A DNA stretch of 64,000 nucleotides, from contig JAMXBB010000006.1 of NCBI GenBank assembly GCA_024138015.1, positions 76,146,909 to 76,210,908 of the forward strand. The letters run 5' to 3'. Shown piece by piece: positions 46,822-60,083 of the stretch. The translations under genes were made by a program, and so were the position numbers. This stretch comes from Lumnitzera littorea. Its lineage: Eukaryota; Streptophyta; Magnoliopsida; Myrtales; Combretaceae. The number at the start of each line of letters is the position of its first letter. Position 1 is the first letter of the stretch. The notes beneath the pieces were generated by a model. It saw only the letters and a list, made by a program, of their open reading frames with translations. It was not told the origin of the DNA and made no database searches.

Positions 46822-49800
46822 TGTAAACCCTACTTTTAGTGGACCTAAGACTTGATTAAGACTACTTTCCAAACGTTCCCAAAGATTAACTAAACTAAAA
46901 ACTTAAGTTTATATTTAGAAATGAATTAAATTTTTCCAATTCAAAAGCCAATTGTCGATAAAACCCAAGCTTGAAGAACTGCAAGCTCTAAAGTCATTTA
47001 AAACCCTAAACCTTAAAACAATTAAGGAATTTTAACCCTAAGTAATTAATCGATAATTTAATTTGAATAATTTCATTCAACTTTAGAAAAGTTCACAATT
47101 CTATGAAAATCAAATCATAAATTACAAAACAATGTAAGATAAAAACCCTAAAACAATTTCCTATAAGGCTATGCCCTTATCTTCATGCCTAAGCCTTACA
47201 CTTCAATAAGTAGATTAACCAATCACTTTAGATAACTTATCAATTGAGAGTTGGAATCATTTATCAATTTATAACTTGTCAAAATCTAGTGATAAGACAA
47301 TCTCCTTATCACCTCTTCACTTATACTACATATGGACAATTTTTCACAAGATTTCATAAGCTTAACTTTAATAAATAAGACAAGACCATTCCATGGACAA
47401 AAAGGACTTGAAATGGTAGATCTAAACAAGGAAGAAAGGGGGGCCATACTCTTGTCTTTCAATCATCAATCACTTTCTCTTACACATCACTATTCACCCC
47501 TTAATGCTTACATCATCAATAGTTGCAATTGTTGACTTTGGTGTAAGCTACAAGATAATCAATTAAAGCTTCTTACACACACTTCTTTCCTCATTCAAAA
47601 TCTGCCACTCTCTCCCTCTTTCACTCCCATTTTCACTTCCTTTTCTCTTACTTTAAACACAAATCAAAAGAAGAAATCAAACTCTACAAATTCCTAACAT
47701 TGCCGCCACCATTTTTGCTTCCATACTCACGGCAATTTCTCTTCTTATTCTTATGACATTTTCTTTTGTCATCTAAGATCTTTTAGAACCATTAGAACCT
47801 TCTACAAACCCCATTCCAAGAGACCAAAAGATTCGGGTTCCAAAAGGTTGCAAAAGAGGAAGCAAAGTTAAGAGCTTAAGTGGAACCTTTGTGCACAACC
47901 ACCATATTTTGCTTTAAGGACGAGTAAGTGTTTCTTATGATATGTGGATTAGTATTTATGTTAGGAGACTTTGATTTCTTGAAGATATGAGTAAGGTTTA
48001 AGTAGTTATAACACCAAAAATCGTTTTAAGAAACAAACCATGACACCCTTACATGAAGTTGAAACATAAGCATGTAAAGTTGGTGTTTTATAAAGACATT
48101 TGTTTAATGCTTTGGATGGAAGATTTTAAGCTAAGAAAATCTTGAAATAAGAACTTTAATGGAGGATGAGCATGCTGGACGTGAGGGTTCCATAGTCATT
48201 TGATGTTGATTTTGTTTTCATTAAGTTAAACATGCTCAAATCTAGACTTAAGTTAAGGAAAAATCCATCACATGAAGTTTTATAAAGAAACTAACTTTGC
48301 ATGACATGAGCAATGATATGGGAGTTGTATTAAATATAAGATCTTTTATTTCTTTGTGTGGAACATAAGTTAAAGAATCATCTTGTGGAAGAAAATTTAA
48401 GTTAAGATTTGGACACAAGTAGTCTAAGTGCATAATCTATCACCTAAACTTAAGGAAATGATGAAACAAGTTGAAAAACCAAGTAAGGACCCCTTGGAAC
48501 CATCATGAACAGATCTGGAACGTGGGAAAAAGAAGCTTAAAATTATGATAAAAGTAAATGAACAAAGTGAAAAGATTAACCAAAGCAAGTATAGTAAGCA
48601 TACAAAGCCTAAAACTCAAAACCGAGCTTAAAACTCTCAAAACAAGCCTCGAACTCTAAGTTGGGCCTTCAATGAAATTCTGACCAGCACCTTAAAGTGT
48701 CAAGAGAGGTTGTTTTGAAACCCATAAGAAATCCACCTAAGGCCCCATAAGCCCACCAAATTCATTAACTTTAATTTGAACCAAAAACAAGCCCATTTGA
48801 CAACTTAAGCCCACTAAAGGGCCCAAGAAGTGGTTGTTAGCCTTAGGAATATAAATCAAAGTTATAAATCTGATCTCAAGGAGTATTTTAAGCTTAGGAT
48901 AAGATCTTAAGACCAAGCCCAAAGGATTTCTCAAGTTATCAAAAAGCCCATTTACCAAACAAGGCCCAAAAGCACTCCAACACATGAGGAACGCTACTGT
49001 TCTGACCCATGGACAGATTTTCATGCCTCATTTCAAAATCTAACCTCACCACATTAAAGTACACTTGAAAATGATGAAGATTGACTATAAGATCATAAAA
49101 ATCGGATTTAAAATGAGAAAGTTATACGCGATTGAACTATTAAGTAAAACCGGGAAAAATTATGAAACCAAGTCCAAAGTATAACTTAAAGGGTTTTAGC
49201 TTAGTTTTCTAGGTTTTATTTCAAATCCTTATAGTATTGTATTTGCGATGTCCAAGGGACCCGGCTTTGGGGAGACGACCTATTCCGGATTATTTTGATT
49301 GATTTGCATGGCTGAGTGAGTAAATTCTTGATGACTCTTTACTTGATTGTGCTTGTAGAATAGATGCACCTAAACTTATATATATAAATTTGGATGCTTG
49401 TGGGATATGGGAGATGAATGTATATGAATTTGTGGATGAATGTGATGACTTGTTAATTATATTTAATAAGGGGAATTGTTTGCATTATATATACATGTGA
49501 ATTGTATGGAATGAAATTGTCTGATCACCTTGAAAATCGAGATAATCACTTATCTGATTAAGAAATCAGAATGAATCATGCATACCCCATATTGCATACG
49601 GATAACACCAACAGCCACTTCACGCAGAAGATAGGAAGGGACTCACAGGAATACGAGTTTCCTGCAGGATTAGGTACTAGCTACGCCATCATATATATTG
49701 ATTCTCTGTCTTAAGCTGATGGGCTTACTAGGTGCTGGGAGATGCCAACCGTTGGCGAAGAGCCGAGTCTTGTGGCTTTTGCTTAGGGTGTGTGATTGTG

Positions 49801-50556
49801 GATTGTGGAGGCCACCACACCGCTAACCTTGGGATTTTAAAAATATGATTTATTATTCAGTAATAAAAGTATATATATGTATGTATATACATAGTTTTGT
49901 TTTGACTTAAGCACAATAGTGCTAATGAATTAAAACCCAAGGTCTAGAACCCGGATTTTGGTTTGGGTCGGTTAATTATCTCTAAACCCCGACTTTAAGG
50001 GGCGTAATTCTGAGTTGTATGCAGTTCCTAAGTCACTGCATACGTTGTTTGGCATACTGATTTTTCATGCATTCATATGATGCGGTATTGAGGAGGGTAA
50101 TTATCTCACTAAACGTAAGCTTACACCCCAACAGTTCTTTTCCTTGTAAGTTGATCGATAGTTGGGAATGGGATAGGAATCGAGTGCAGAGTGCTACCAT
50201 TGAATCAGTATGATGAAAAGCTTGTGTAGTTAATTCGGAATGCTCCGAAAAACGACTAATGTCTCAATTAAGTTTAGTATCATTAGTAAGTTTAGAATTT
50301 TCTAAAATTGTCTATCTTATTTCATTATTTTAGTAGGGGATACCGATTCTCTGCGGTTCTGAGGAATTGTGGAAAAATGAATATCCATAATTATTTATAT
50401 TATATAATGAGTCAATGAACTAAAATTGAAGACTCTAGCAAATAACTATTTAGAGTCTTGCAATCTCTAACTTGCAAGGCGATTTTCTTATCATGGGTGC
50501 ACACGTGATATGGAAATTCTAGGCAATACTACTAGGCCCCTCCTAGGGTCGCTACA
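46822..50556 (+). mobile_element. Long solo LTR, copy C
   Basis: 3735 bases, TGTAAACCCTAC to GGGTCGCTACA, with perfect 5-bp duplications AGCTT (46817-46821, 50557-50561). It has no PBS, PPT or coding region, so it is a solo LTR left by recombination between the LTRs of a larger element. It carries telobox-like AAACCCTAAACC near 47000 and a TATA-like site near 47326. Best-preserved copy and reference for A, B and D. Confidence 0.88.
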
Positions 50557-50599
50557 AGCTTAAATTCGGGTTAGTGATCTAGTTGCTCAATTCCTATCA
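50557..50599 (-). mobile_element. 5' LTR of the host gypsy, terminal piece
   Basis: Matches 16872-16910 (AGCTCAATTCCTAGCA-type end) and completes the LTR interrupted by solo LTR C. Confidence 0.82.
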
Positions 50600-50604
50600 A
50601 GATC

Positions 50605-52830
50605 TACCCTAAAAAAAAAGTTTTCCACCTATTTTCTCACCACTTTGATCACCTACCTATTCTCCTAAATACTTACCCCAAAATTATTGGTCAAAGTTCA
50701 TCCATACGACCTTTTCATTTCCAAAATAAATGGCTAGAGCACCTTAGTTTTGGCAATTTTATAGTATCAAAGTAAAGTGATTCCATTATCAAATATCTTG
50801 GCAATCTAACGAGTTTCATTAAGGAGTTGAGAGCTTAGATTAAATATGTTTTCAGGATTATCCCTGTAAGGAAGTTAATCATTAGTGAGAATATAACTAG
50901 AGACAAAAAGAAATTGTGCTTGAGACCAAACAAAGGGCTTATTGATAGAGAATCTAGCCTACAAAAATAATTGCAATGGATCTCTAAGTAGGAGGAGAAA
51001 CTTTAGACTACAAAAGCCTACTCCTAATGTATAATTTATGGCAAAACAAATACAGATCTCTTCCATGCATATAATAGCCAGGTGTTCTAAATCACAAGTA
51101 TATGCCTTGTTTGATTTATTTATAAGTTGGGTCAATGTTGTAAAGAAAGTGAAAAAAATGTTCTAGAGGTTTTTTTGAAGATCTTTTCACAATGGAAAGG
51201 AATTTTGTGTAGAGAACTCACTATATTAGAATGGGGGGGGGGGGGGGGGGAGTAAGGAGGAGAAATAGATTTTGCATTGCTCATGAACAAACAAAGTGGT
51301 AAAAAGAGTTTTCTGCTACATTAGGACTAATGAAGGCCCGGAGAGTAGATGGTCTGCATGTGGAGTTTTTTGAACATTGCCGAGACATTATTGGACACAC
51401 AATCTGTGAAACAAATGGAAGGATCATGATAGAGGGAAAAAATGCCTCATGAGATCAACAAAGCTCTCATTGTCTTTATTCTAATGATTTTGGGAGCAAA
51501 TAAATTTAGGGGGTTGTGGCTAATTAGTTTATGTAGAAGGATGTAGAAAATAGTCAATAAATGCCTTGTCAATCGAATTAGGCCTTTACTAAATGATCTC
51601 ATTAGTTTGAAGTAGCTAAGTTTCATCCTTGGTAGATCATCCGGGTATAATATTATGGTTCTATTGGAAGTCTCACATTCTATGGGAAAGAGAAATGGTA
51701 AGAAATATTAGATGGTGGTCAAATTAACCTCGAAAAGGCTTATGATAGAGTAGAACGAGAATTTTTATGGATAGTATTACAAAGCTTAAATTTCCTAGAG
51801 TCCTGGGTTAAATTGATTAGATCTTATCTCACTATAATTAATTATTAGATAATTTTAAACAGTGCATTACAGGATGACTTCTTAGCATCTAGAGGACTAT
51901 GTTAGGGCTATCCACTATTCTCGTACTTTCTATGGAGTTCCACCTAAATTAAAGGAAACTACATTAGATTAGTTGGGGGAAAGTAATGAAGCCTAAGAAG
52001 AAAAGGGGGGTGGGGGGTTGTGGGGGTTTGGTGTAAGGAATATTAGACATCCTAAAGAGAAACAAAGAAAATTTGGAAAAATTAGCTTAATACATGAAGA
52101 AAAAGGATTTCTTATGGACAAAGCTAATATGCTAGAAATATAAGCTAAAGTTAGGGGGAAAAAGAGCAAACACACAACTAAAGAATGAGAGAACCATTAG
52201 GAAATTAGAGGAAAGAGGTGGAAGTTAACAGTTGGCTCTATGGAACTATTAACAAGTTTGATGAACTCCTCATGGTTTAATAAGTATGGGACAATGAGAA
52301 TGGATGGAAATAGGGTGTTATTGGATATCCAATAGATGAGTATATCAGAAGAAAGTTAGGAATAAGCTACCTAGAGGAATCAAATGAAAATTATGATTAC
52401 CAAAGTTAGCCATTCGAGATTAAAGGTGAGGTAATAGTCAAATCAGTTTATGATAAAAGCGAAGAGAGATGGGATTGGATATGGTGAACCTTAGTACCCC
52501 CGTGCATCCATTTTCCACTTTGGCATATCCTTCATAATGGACTAGTGACTGGAGATAACCTTACCAAGAGAAGCATTTTTATTAGGTTCAAATGTCCCTT
52601 TAGTTGATGGGATGAAGAGACAATAGTGCACCTCCTATTAAGTTGTAGATGGAGTAAAGATTTATGGACGCAATTTGATATTTGATTGCTAGATGGTATG
52701 CCAAATTTTGAAGAGTTATAACTATGGTTAGAAAAGAAATGTAAATGGAAGAAACGAAACTAGAAAGAGGTTAACATACCAAACAAAGTTCTCATTAGGA
52801 TTCAACACCTAATTTAGGAAATGTAAGTTT
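50605..52830 (+). pseudogene. Second LINE, right part: EN end, RT, zf-RVT
   Basis: Continues the frame cut at 15996: VFHLFSHHFDHLPILLNTYP at about 50620-50680, then RPFHFQNKWLEHLSF. RT remnants include INKALIVFILM near 51450 and FILGRSSGYNIMVLLEVSHS near 51625-51690. The zf-RVT region has LWHILHNGLVTGDNLTKRSI near 52520-52580 and WDEETIVHLLLSCRWSKDLW near 52605-52665. No clear RNase H or poly-A end was found, so the 3' border is approximate. Heavily decayed and interrupted by a G18 run. Confidence 0.82.
51233..51250. repeat. G18 homopolymer
   Basis: Eighteen consecutive G inside the LINE RT remnant, within AT-rich sequence. Confidence 0.9.
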
Positions 52831-55800
52831 CGCAATTTGCAACTAGGTTCTAGGTAGCCGATTTAAGGTATTCACAAAGATAACCTGATTAAGCTAGAAA
52901 CTTAGGAGTGGTTTAGGAACATTAATTAAGGCCTAAAGGCTTGGATCTTGAACATATAATGAAATAATGAAAATATAGCCTAAAACTGTAAATTTTACTA
53001 TATTATTATATAAATATCAAAACTGCATAGGATTAGTATCAGTAATTGACAAACATTTAGAGATAAATTATATGCAGAAAAAATTATTAAATGACATAAA
53101 ATAATATGTAGAAAACATATACATACATAGAATATAATCATTATCTATATATATATATGTACTGTAACTATTTAAAATATTGAATTTATGATAGAAAATA
53201 CACAAATTTAGTAAAAGAAAAAGAAAAAATTAAAAAAAAAAGTGTGGCACTAATGGAAAATTTGTGGGAAGTGTTACAAGACCAAGGGATTGAGTTAGGT
53301 AACTAAGTGGATTCAAAACCTAAGACATTGACACCTAATATCACTTATGTAACATGTGATGGTAAATAAATCACCCCAAACCTAGTCACAAGAACACAAG
53401 CTAACCTCCAATGTGAAGTTTGGTTACCTATACTCTTGGAAAAAAAAAACATAAGAGAGAGATTGAGGTGATAAAAGAATTTTAGAAGAAATTTTTAAGA
53501 AAATAGTGTAAATTTAGGTAGGTATTTAAGAGTTTACAAGTAAAATCAATACCTAGGGGTGAAACAAAACGACAACCTAAAGCCAAACACCACGCCTTGG
53601 AGGGTAGATAAACTTAGGGTGGTTGACAATAGTTAGAGAGGTGGTTTCCAGTAAGTGCCTGACTTCTTCAATTTTATAAAAAGCTTTACTAGAAAGAGTA
53701 AGTGATTTCAAAAGATTATGAAACTTGATTTTTCCAAGTAGTTTTGCATGAGGAATTCACATAACAAAGCAAATTTTTGAAATTTTAAATGTTAGTATAG
53801 GGAACTTAAGAAAAACACCCTGTTAGTCAATTTTTGTAGCTTCAGTCAAAACAGTGTACTAGTGGTAAATTTTCCTAAAGGAAGCTTACTTGATTTTGTA
53901 AAACCATGTGATAATGTATTTTCGCTAGTGTTCAACAAATAAAAGGGAGTAATTTCAAGACTTAGGTTAAGGATTTTCTATTGAAACTAGGGTTTAAGTT
54001 GAAACTCTGTAGTTTATAAACTCAATCCTAAGGTTTTCTTAAAATAAATAAAGTTTGGAGAAGAGTAGATTATATGATTGTGGATTTGGGATGCTATGAT
54101 ACTATAAAAATGAGTTTTGCATCATTCCATAATTTAGGGTAATTTGGACTTATAAGTGGATTAATGAAATATAGAAGTGAGACTAAAGTTAGAAATTCAA
54201 CGAGAAAGCAATCTAATGGAAGAAGCTTGATACATAACTATAATAGAAGTAGCTAGAAGTTTAGTCAAAAGGTAGATTGGTATTAAATATTAGATCACAC
54301 TTAAAGTCAAAGAGTAGATCAGAAAGTGGCCAAAGCTTACATTATTTAATTAATACTTAATAAATTGGCTTAGGAAATTTCCTTAACTCAAACGAAGAAC
54401 ATGCCTAAATATTAAAATAAACTCTTATTCTATATATTGGATGGAAATTGAAGATTTTATATTAAATATATAGGGATTATTGAAGAAGACTAGAGCAATG
54501 CATGAAGATAATGAGCATTAGCACTAAAATAAGTAAGATTGATGCTTTATGGCATTTTGGAGTATTATTTTAAAATACTTATAGGCTTTAATATGTTTTT
54601 GGCTTGTGATTGTAACTTAGTTGTTTATGTATATGCCAAGCATGTGCTTGAATATTGCCGTGCTATTGTGGGAACTAAGCTTCATGTTGTACTTGTTTTG
54701 TGTATTCTATTTTGGTTTGGACTACCACAAATTAATTGATTGCCCTAGAAACAAATTAACTTAAACCTAACCTAACTTCTAATCGAACACACATCTTAAC
54801 CTATAAGGGAAACAATTAGGTTTATCAGGTCAAACACGAACCTTTGGATAAGGATAGTTGAAATGATCATTCCACTAACCTTAGTCAAATTAAATGACTA
54901 AAGAAGAAGTTGCAATAAAGTTGGGGACAATGGTTTAAAGGTAGTTTCAAGCTAAAGGTGCTCTCCATTACATAAACCCAATTTTAGCTTTGATTCATAA
55001 GAATGTGACATTAAACTCCTTAACCCGTATTAGAGTAGGTGTAATCTCTAATCTCATGACGGGCATGATAATGTCGTACATTGGCACTTACTTATACAAG
55101 CATTACATCTAACTAACTTGATTTAAAACCCTGATTGTATTATATTGAATGCATACTTCTATCTCCATCCCTATAAACCCTATAAATTTTCTAAAACAGG
55201 GGTTGTAAGTTAATACGTTCTTTCGAAAGATACCCTTTGTGTTGGCATGATAACTAACCTTAAACTTGAGAGGCTACGCTCAAAAACCTTAATGTAAACT
55301 CCAAAAACCTTAAATGGCAATCGTAGCCTTAGATTAACCCCTATACTCAAAGCCTTCAAATCTTGCAAATATATGCCAACAACTAATGTTAACTCCAAAG
55401 ATCAACCTAATCTAATGAAACTAACCCCAAACCTTAATGGGAAAGTCGAAGCCTATGAGAGCTCCCTAAAACCAATAAAGGGTAAGCTAAACCAAAAATG
55501 AATATTAGTATAGGTAGCCCAAATAATGAATTCAAAACCTTAAAATGAATACTATAGTCCATATATGAACCACCAAACATTAAAGTCTTAATTGGAGCCT
55601 TAATAAGTGCAAACCTTTAAATTGTAAAACCTTAATCCAACTATTAAACTATAATTAAATAGTAAAACTATTCATTAATCAGAGACTAATCACTTAATTG
55701 CCCTAAAACCCTAATCTATCCTCTAAAACGTACTCAAACAACAATAATTGTCTCAATTCCTTAAACTAATTAGACAAGATTACCCAATAGGCCTAGCTAA

Positions 55801-58368
55801 CTTAATTTGACACATTAAGCCCTAAAATGAGCTTAATTTATGCCAAGTGTACTTGTAATTAAGAATAAGAAACTTAATTACACTTTAATTTGCTAATTGG
55901 GTTTTATATGAAAATATGTCCTTAAGAATGCAAATGTTATACTTAGGGAGATGATATGAACCCTATAAACTTTCGGATCCAAACTTGAAATCAGGTATAG
56001 GTGTTAGTAGATAATCCATAAAACTACTCAAGATATAATAATAAATGATATAATGATAAAATCCATAAATAAAATGATTCAACCCTAAGTAATAAGCTAA
56101 GAAAACCCTGAAGAGAGTAAAACCATAAAACCCATAATGTGCAGGAAACCCTAAAACAATGAGAAAATATCAATAGACTGAGTAAAACCTTAATTAGAAG
56201 TCCAAAACCCTAATTCAACTAATAAACCTTAAGTGGATCCTTAAACTATTTGCTAATTGCAAATAATTTCCGTAATCATTAGGAAACCCTAAATCGCCAG
56301 CCTCATATGCGGTTCAAAAACACTAATCAATCCCAAATAATAAAGGATCATAATAAACAAAGTTATATAGGTTAATGAACTTAATTAAAAAGATAAAATA
56401 TGGCAAGACCCTAATTACACCCTAATTAGGCCTAAATTACTTAATTAAGTACAATTGTGATTAATTAGCTTAATTTCCATTTAATCCATCTACTAACTCA
56501 CATTACATCTTAATTAGTAGCAAGTCAAATTGTATTAAGAATAAAGGACAAAGGATTAAGTGGGAATTAAAGGACACTTGTCTTTTAGGAGGAAAAATCC
56601 TTCCTCGTTTGGCAAAAAGTAAACAAAGTACAGTATTACTAAGAGGAGACCATGTACCTTTAACCTAAAATAGCTACCTCTTATCCCTTTTAATTCACCT
56701 TCAATATCTAACATTTCACCCCTCCAAAACCTTCATTTGACAGCATTTTTCATGGATAGAAAACCTAAGGAAACACTCTTAAGAAACCTAAACACAAACT
56801 AAAGGAAAAAGGGAAGAAAACAAAAGGAGCTGTCAAACCCCTCAATGCACCTCAATGCCTTTTAGCCTTACCACAACCATCTGTCACCAAATGATAAGCC
56901 ACTACTACGAAAATATCATACACACACACCTTGGTTTCTTGCCGACAAACATTTGTCCTTGAAGGATTAAGTTTCGACTTCATTTTTTAGTGGAAAAGTT
57001 GAAACTCATACAAGCCAGCCTAAGGTAAAACTCATCCAACTTGACCTTCTTGTTCACATAAGTTATACCTTGATATCTTCAAGTTTTAGGATTAGAAATA
57101 CTAGATAAACATGTTATAATCTTATACATGTCATTTGAGAGTCATATAATTACACCTTCATTCATGTACTTAGCTAGTTTGTTACTTATAATCTAGAAGT
57201 CTAGGAGATAGTTTTATGTAGATAACTTGAAAAGATATTGATAAAACTCCATGAAACCCTAAGTACCATCCATGCCACTGCCTCCATAATATCTATCAAT
57301 CTTGTTTTCACCATTTTATGTGATATTATTAGCATAAAATAAGTAGAAATGTGACTAAACCAAGGAAACACACTAGAATAAGTGTTAAATGAAAGAAGTT
57401 GAAGGAAAGCTTAGAAGAACCCTACTTAGCCACCACTTTCATGAAAGTTTCTAATGTGTAAACTTTGATTTATTACCTTAATAATGGGTTTATTTAGTGT
57501 TAAGTATGATTTAGGATGTAATTAATCAAGTTAAGTAAGGTAATGATGAGTTAATGGCTTAAACTAGTTAAGATGGTGATTATGGCCTTATGAATAGTGT
57601 TAGAAACCCCATTAATGGAATGGAACAAATCTAAAACACTTAGTAAAATGGGTTATTTAGTGGACCCATTAGGATAGTTGGCCCATTGGAAAAAGTTAGA
57701 ATGAGTTTAGGATCCTAGAATGCAAATTAGGCTTAAACTAGTTTACTTAATTATTAAAGCCTTAGAATATCGCAAGTAGTGAAATTTTATTTAGTATTTC
57801 TTATCCCATTTTTTTGTTTCATTTTGTTTAATTTATTTGCAATACTCAAGTGTGTGGAAGTTTGATGACTTTAAATTTAGATACATTTATCATGGTGATT
57901 CAATAGCATTTCCCTTATAATTTTGCTTGTTTTTAAAAAAATTGGTACTTGATTGAGTAAATTTTTTATTTTAGGGTTTAAACGCATTCTTAGATTGGAA
58001 GCAATGAAAAGTTTGATGACCGACTAACATGACCATGTCCAACCAAGATACTTATTGTCAAGAGAAAACAAGGCTAAGATTAGAAAGTGACACAACGTAT
58101 CCCAGGTTATATCCACCTAGGAGGAGAAAACCCCAATTTTGAGCAGTAAGTTATAAGACCTGGGGACACAACTGTGTCTTAGGTCGTGTCTAACCAGGAA
58201 CAATTTTTGGTGCCTCAAAGCAATGAGTTACAAGACTACTAAAACATAACCATGTCCTAACTTGTGTCTAATGCCACCTACTGCAATTTCTTTTTTTAAT
58301 ATAAAAGGACATGTGAGGGGTTTGGAGATCACTTTTTGCATCTAAAATTGAAGAGACTTGATGGGGAG
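52831..58368. other. AT-rich non-coding region, probable old LTR material
   Basis: No coding domain seen. CCCTAA/AACCCTAA motifs recur at 53990-56300, and 56560-57150 has the CT-rich leader look of the long LTRs. 58020-58368 looks like the end of a plus-strand LTR with a TATA-like AATATAAAAGG near 58299. It carries a decayed hairpin unit at 58159-58197 related to the array at 61275. Confidence 0.45.
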
Positions 58369-59584
58369 TGATACGAGGCAAGCGCACCTATCAATTTTAA
58401 TATAGTCAGATATGAGTCCGAGTCGATCCCTCAGAGATTTTGAGTACTAATATTAACTTTAGCTTTATTATCTAACCGGAAAATTATGTCGAGTTGAATG
58501 AATTAAAAATACTGAAATTAATAAACTAAACTAATTATGAGACTTAACTAAGCAATTTAGAAAGCAATAAACTACTAACGACTTCGAGTATGCAATAATG
58601 TATTTAGGAATTATTTCCCCTAGTGTTTAACATGTAACCTTTTAAAATATATTCAATTCAATTTCTATAATTCTTGACCGAAGGGATTCACAATTAAAGC
58701 TAATATCTTTCTCAAGCATATTAACCCTAATCCTAAATTATTTACTGGAATCTCTTCACTTAGTAATATAACTTAGAATTGCATTAATGTTTAATGAATT
58801 CCCACACAAACAATCAACTTTTCGAAAGAAACATGTATCTTATCTCTAAGTATACATGTAATTCTCTCCAATTATGTTAAGATCTAATTACACATGCAAT
58901 TTCTCAATCAACATGCATAATATCATATATTGATACTCTAGAAATATCAATCCATAATTAACGACATAATTGAATCAAGAAAAGATAGAAACTTTCTTGA
59001 AATTATAATTCAATCCAAGAATCACATGAAACCCTAGGTTCCATAATCCTAAATACTTGAATTCTAAGCTATCATAATGAATCTAAAAACAAGTTCCATA
59101 AAAAACGTAAAATAAAACATGAAAACCCCTCTTGATTTGATGAACAATCTTTAATCTTGAAATCGATGTCGTTATCGCTTCTTGATGTTGTTTCTCCTTA
59201 AGTCTCTTCTTGTCTCTTGTCTTTCTCTGTTTCTGTAATGTCTCCCCTCCTTTTGAACCCTAAGATCCCCTTTTATATGTGTATTTCACGGATTTTATTT
59301 TCGTCACCAGACACGGGCTGGGACATGGCCGTGTCCCTAGGCCGTGTAACTTTCTGCACAAAGGCAAAATTTCTGCACAACTTCAAAACTTCATAACTTC
59401 TTTGTTTGAATTCGGAATTGAGTGAAACTTGATTCGTTTTCTTCGTTTTTGAGCCTAGAACGCGTTTAAACGCTGAAATCAACATTTTACTCAATTAAGT
59501 ATCAATTTCTTTAAATAAAACCAAAAATGTACGGGAAATGCTATAAAATCACCATATAAAATATGTTTAAAATTAGAGTTATCA
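58369..59584 (-). mobile_element. 3' LTR of the gag-protease element
   Basis: 1216 bases from TGATACGAGGCAAGCGCACC to GAGTTATCA. The left part (GTCGATCCCTCAGAGA) corresponds to the Athila-like LTR end also seen at 3290-3310. A minus-strand TATA-like CATATAAAAGG is near 59270-59280, and one hairpin unit lies at 59308-59350. Confidence 0.85.
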
Positions 59585-59600
59585 AATTTCCCCACACTTG
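59585..59600 (-). other. Polypurine tract of the gag-protease element
   Basis: Minus strand CAAGTGTGGGGAAATT directly before the LTR start TGATAAC. Confidence 0.85.
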
Positions 59601-60083
59601 AGCATTTGCTTGTCCTCAAGCAAATAAATCAAAACAAAACTTTCAGGACAAGAAACACTAAACAAAATTTATCACTGTTTAAGAAACCGGTGAAAGAATA
59701 CACTTGACCCGAAGAAAGGTAAGAAAATCATTCTCAACTAACTTGCAATAATAAAGTCAACCAATTTCATCTGACCATATTCGAATGCTCCAATAATACT
59801 TAATACAAGAATTCACTAGTTAATTTATGAAAATCAATGTTTCCCCAAACCATTTAACCAAGGATTCTTAAACTAAAAATTAGATTTAACATCTCGCCAA
59901 CTGAGAAAGAATCATAAAAATTTTATCCATTCGACTAAAATGTATACAATTCTCTCTTCCATCTCACCAAGCACCATAATCTAAAACAAACACATTTTAC
60001 ATCCACTCTTCCTCTGATCATCCCCCTAGTTCATGCTTTTGTTGAGAGGTCTTTTGAATTTACCTAATTTAAGCACAATTGTG

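Larger units (their letters stand above)
16002..50599 (-). mobile_element. Ty3/gypsy host element carrying five insertions
   Basis: The two ends are LTRs with TGATACA...TA(T/G)CA termini. Flanks are AGATT (15997-16001) and AGATC (50600-50604), one C/T change apart, and both flanks join to one LINE endonuclease frame. Minus-strand order is LTR, PBS, gag, zinc knuckle, protease, RT, RNase H, integrase, PPT, LTR. Five younger insertions inflate it from about 8-9 kb to 34.6 kb. PBS and domain order are those of Ty3/gypsy; no chromodomain was recognised. Confidence 0.9.

Noticed and set aside
54539..54739. Small hydrophobic frame of 66 residues
   Set aside because: No conserved domain, atypical composition and no context; expected by chance in AT-rich DNA.
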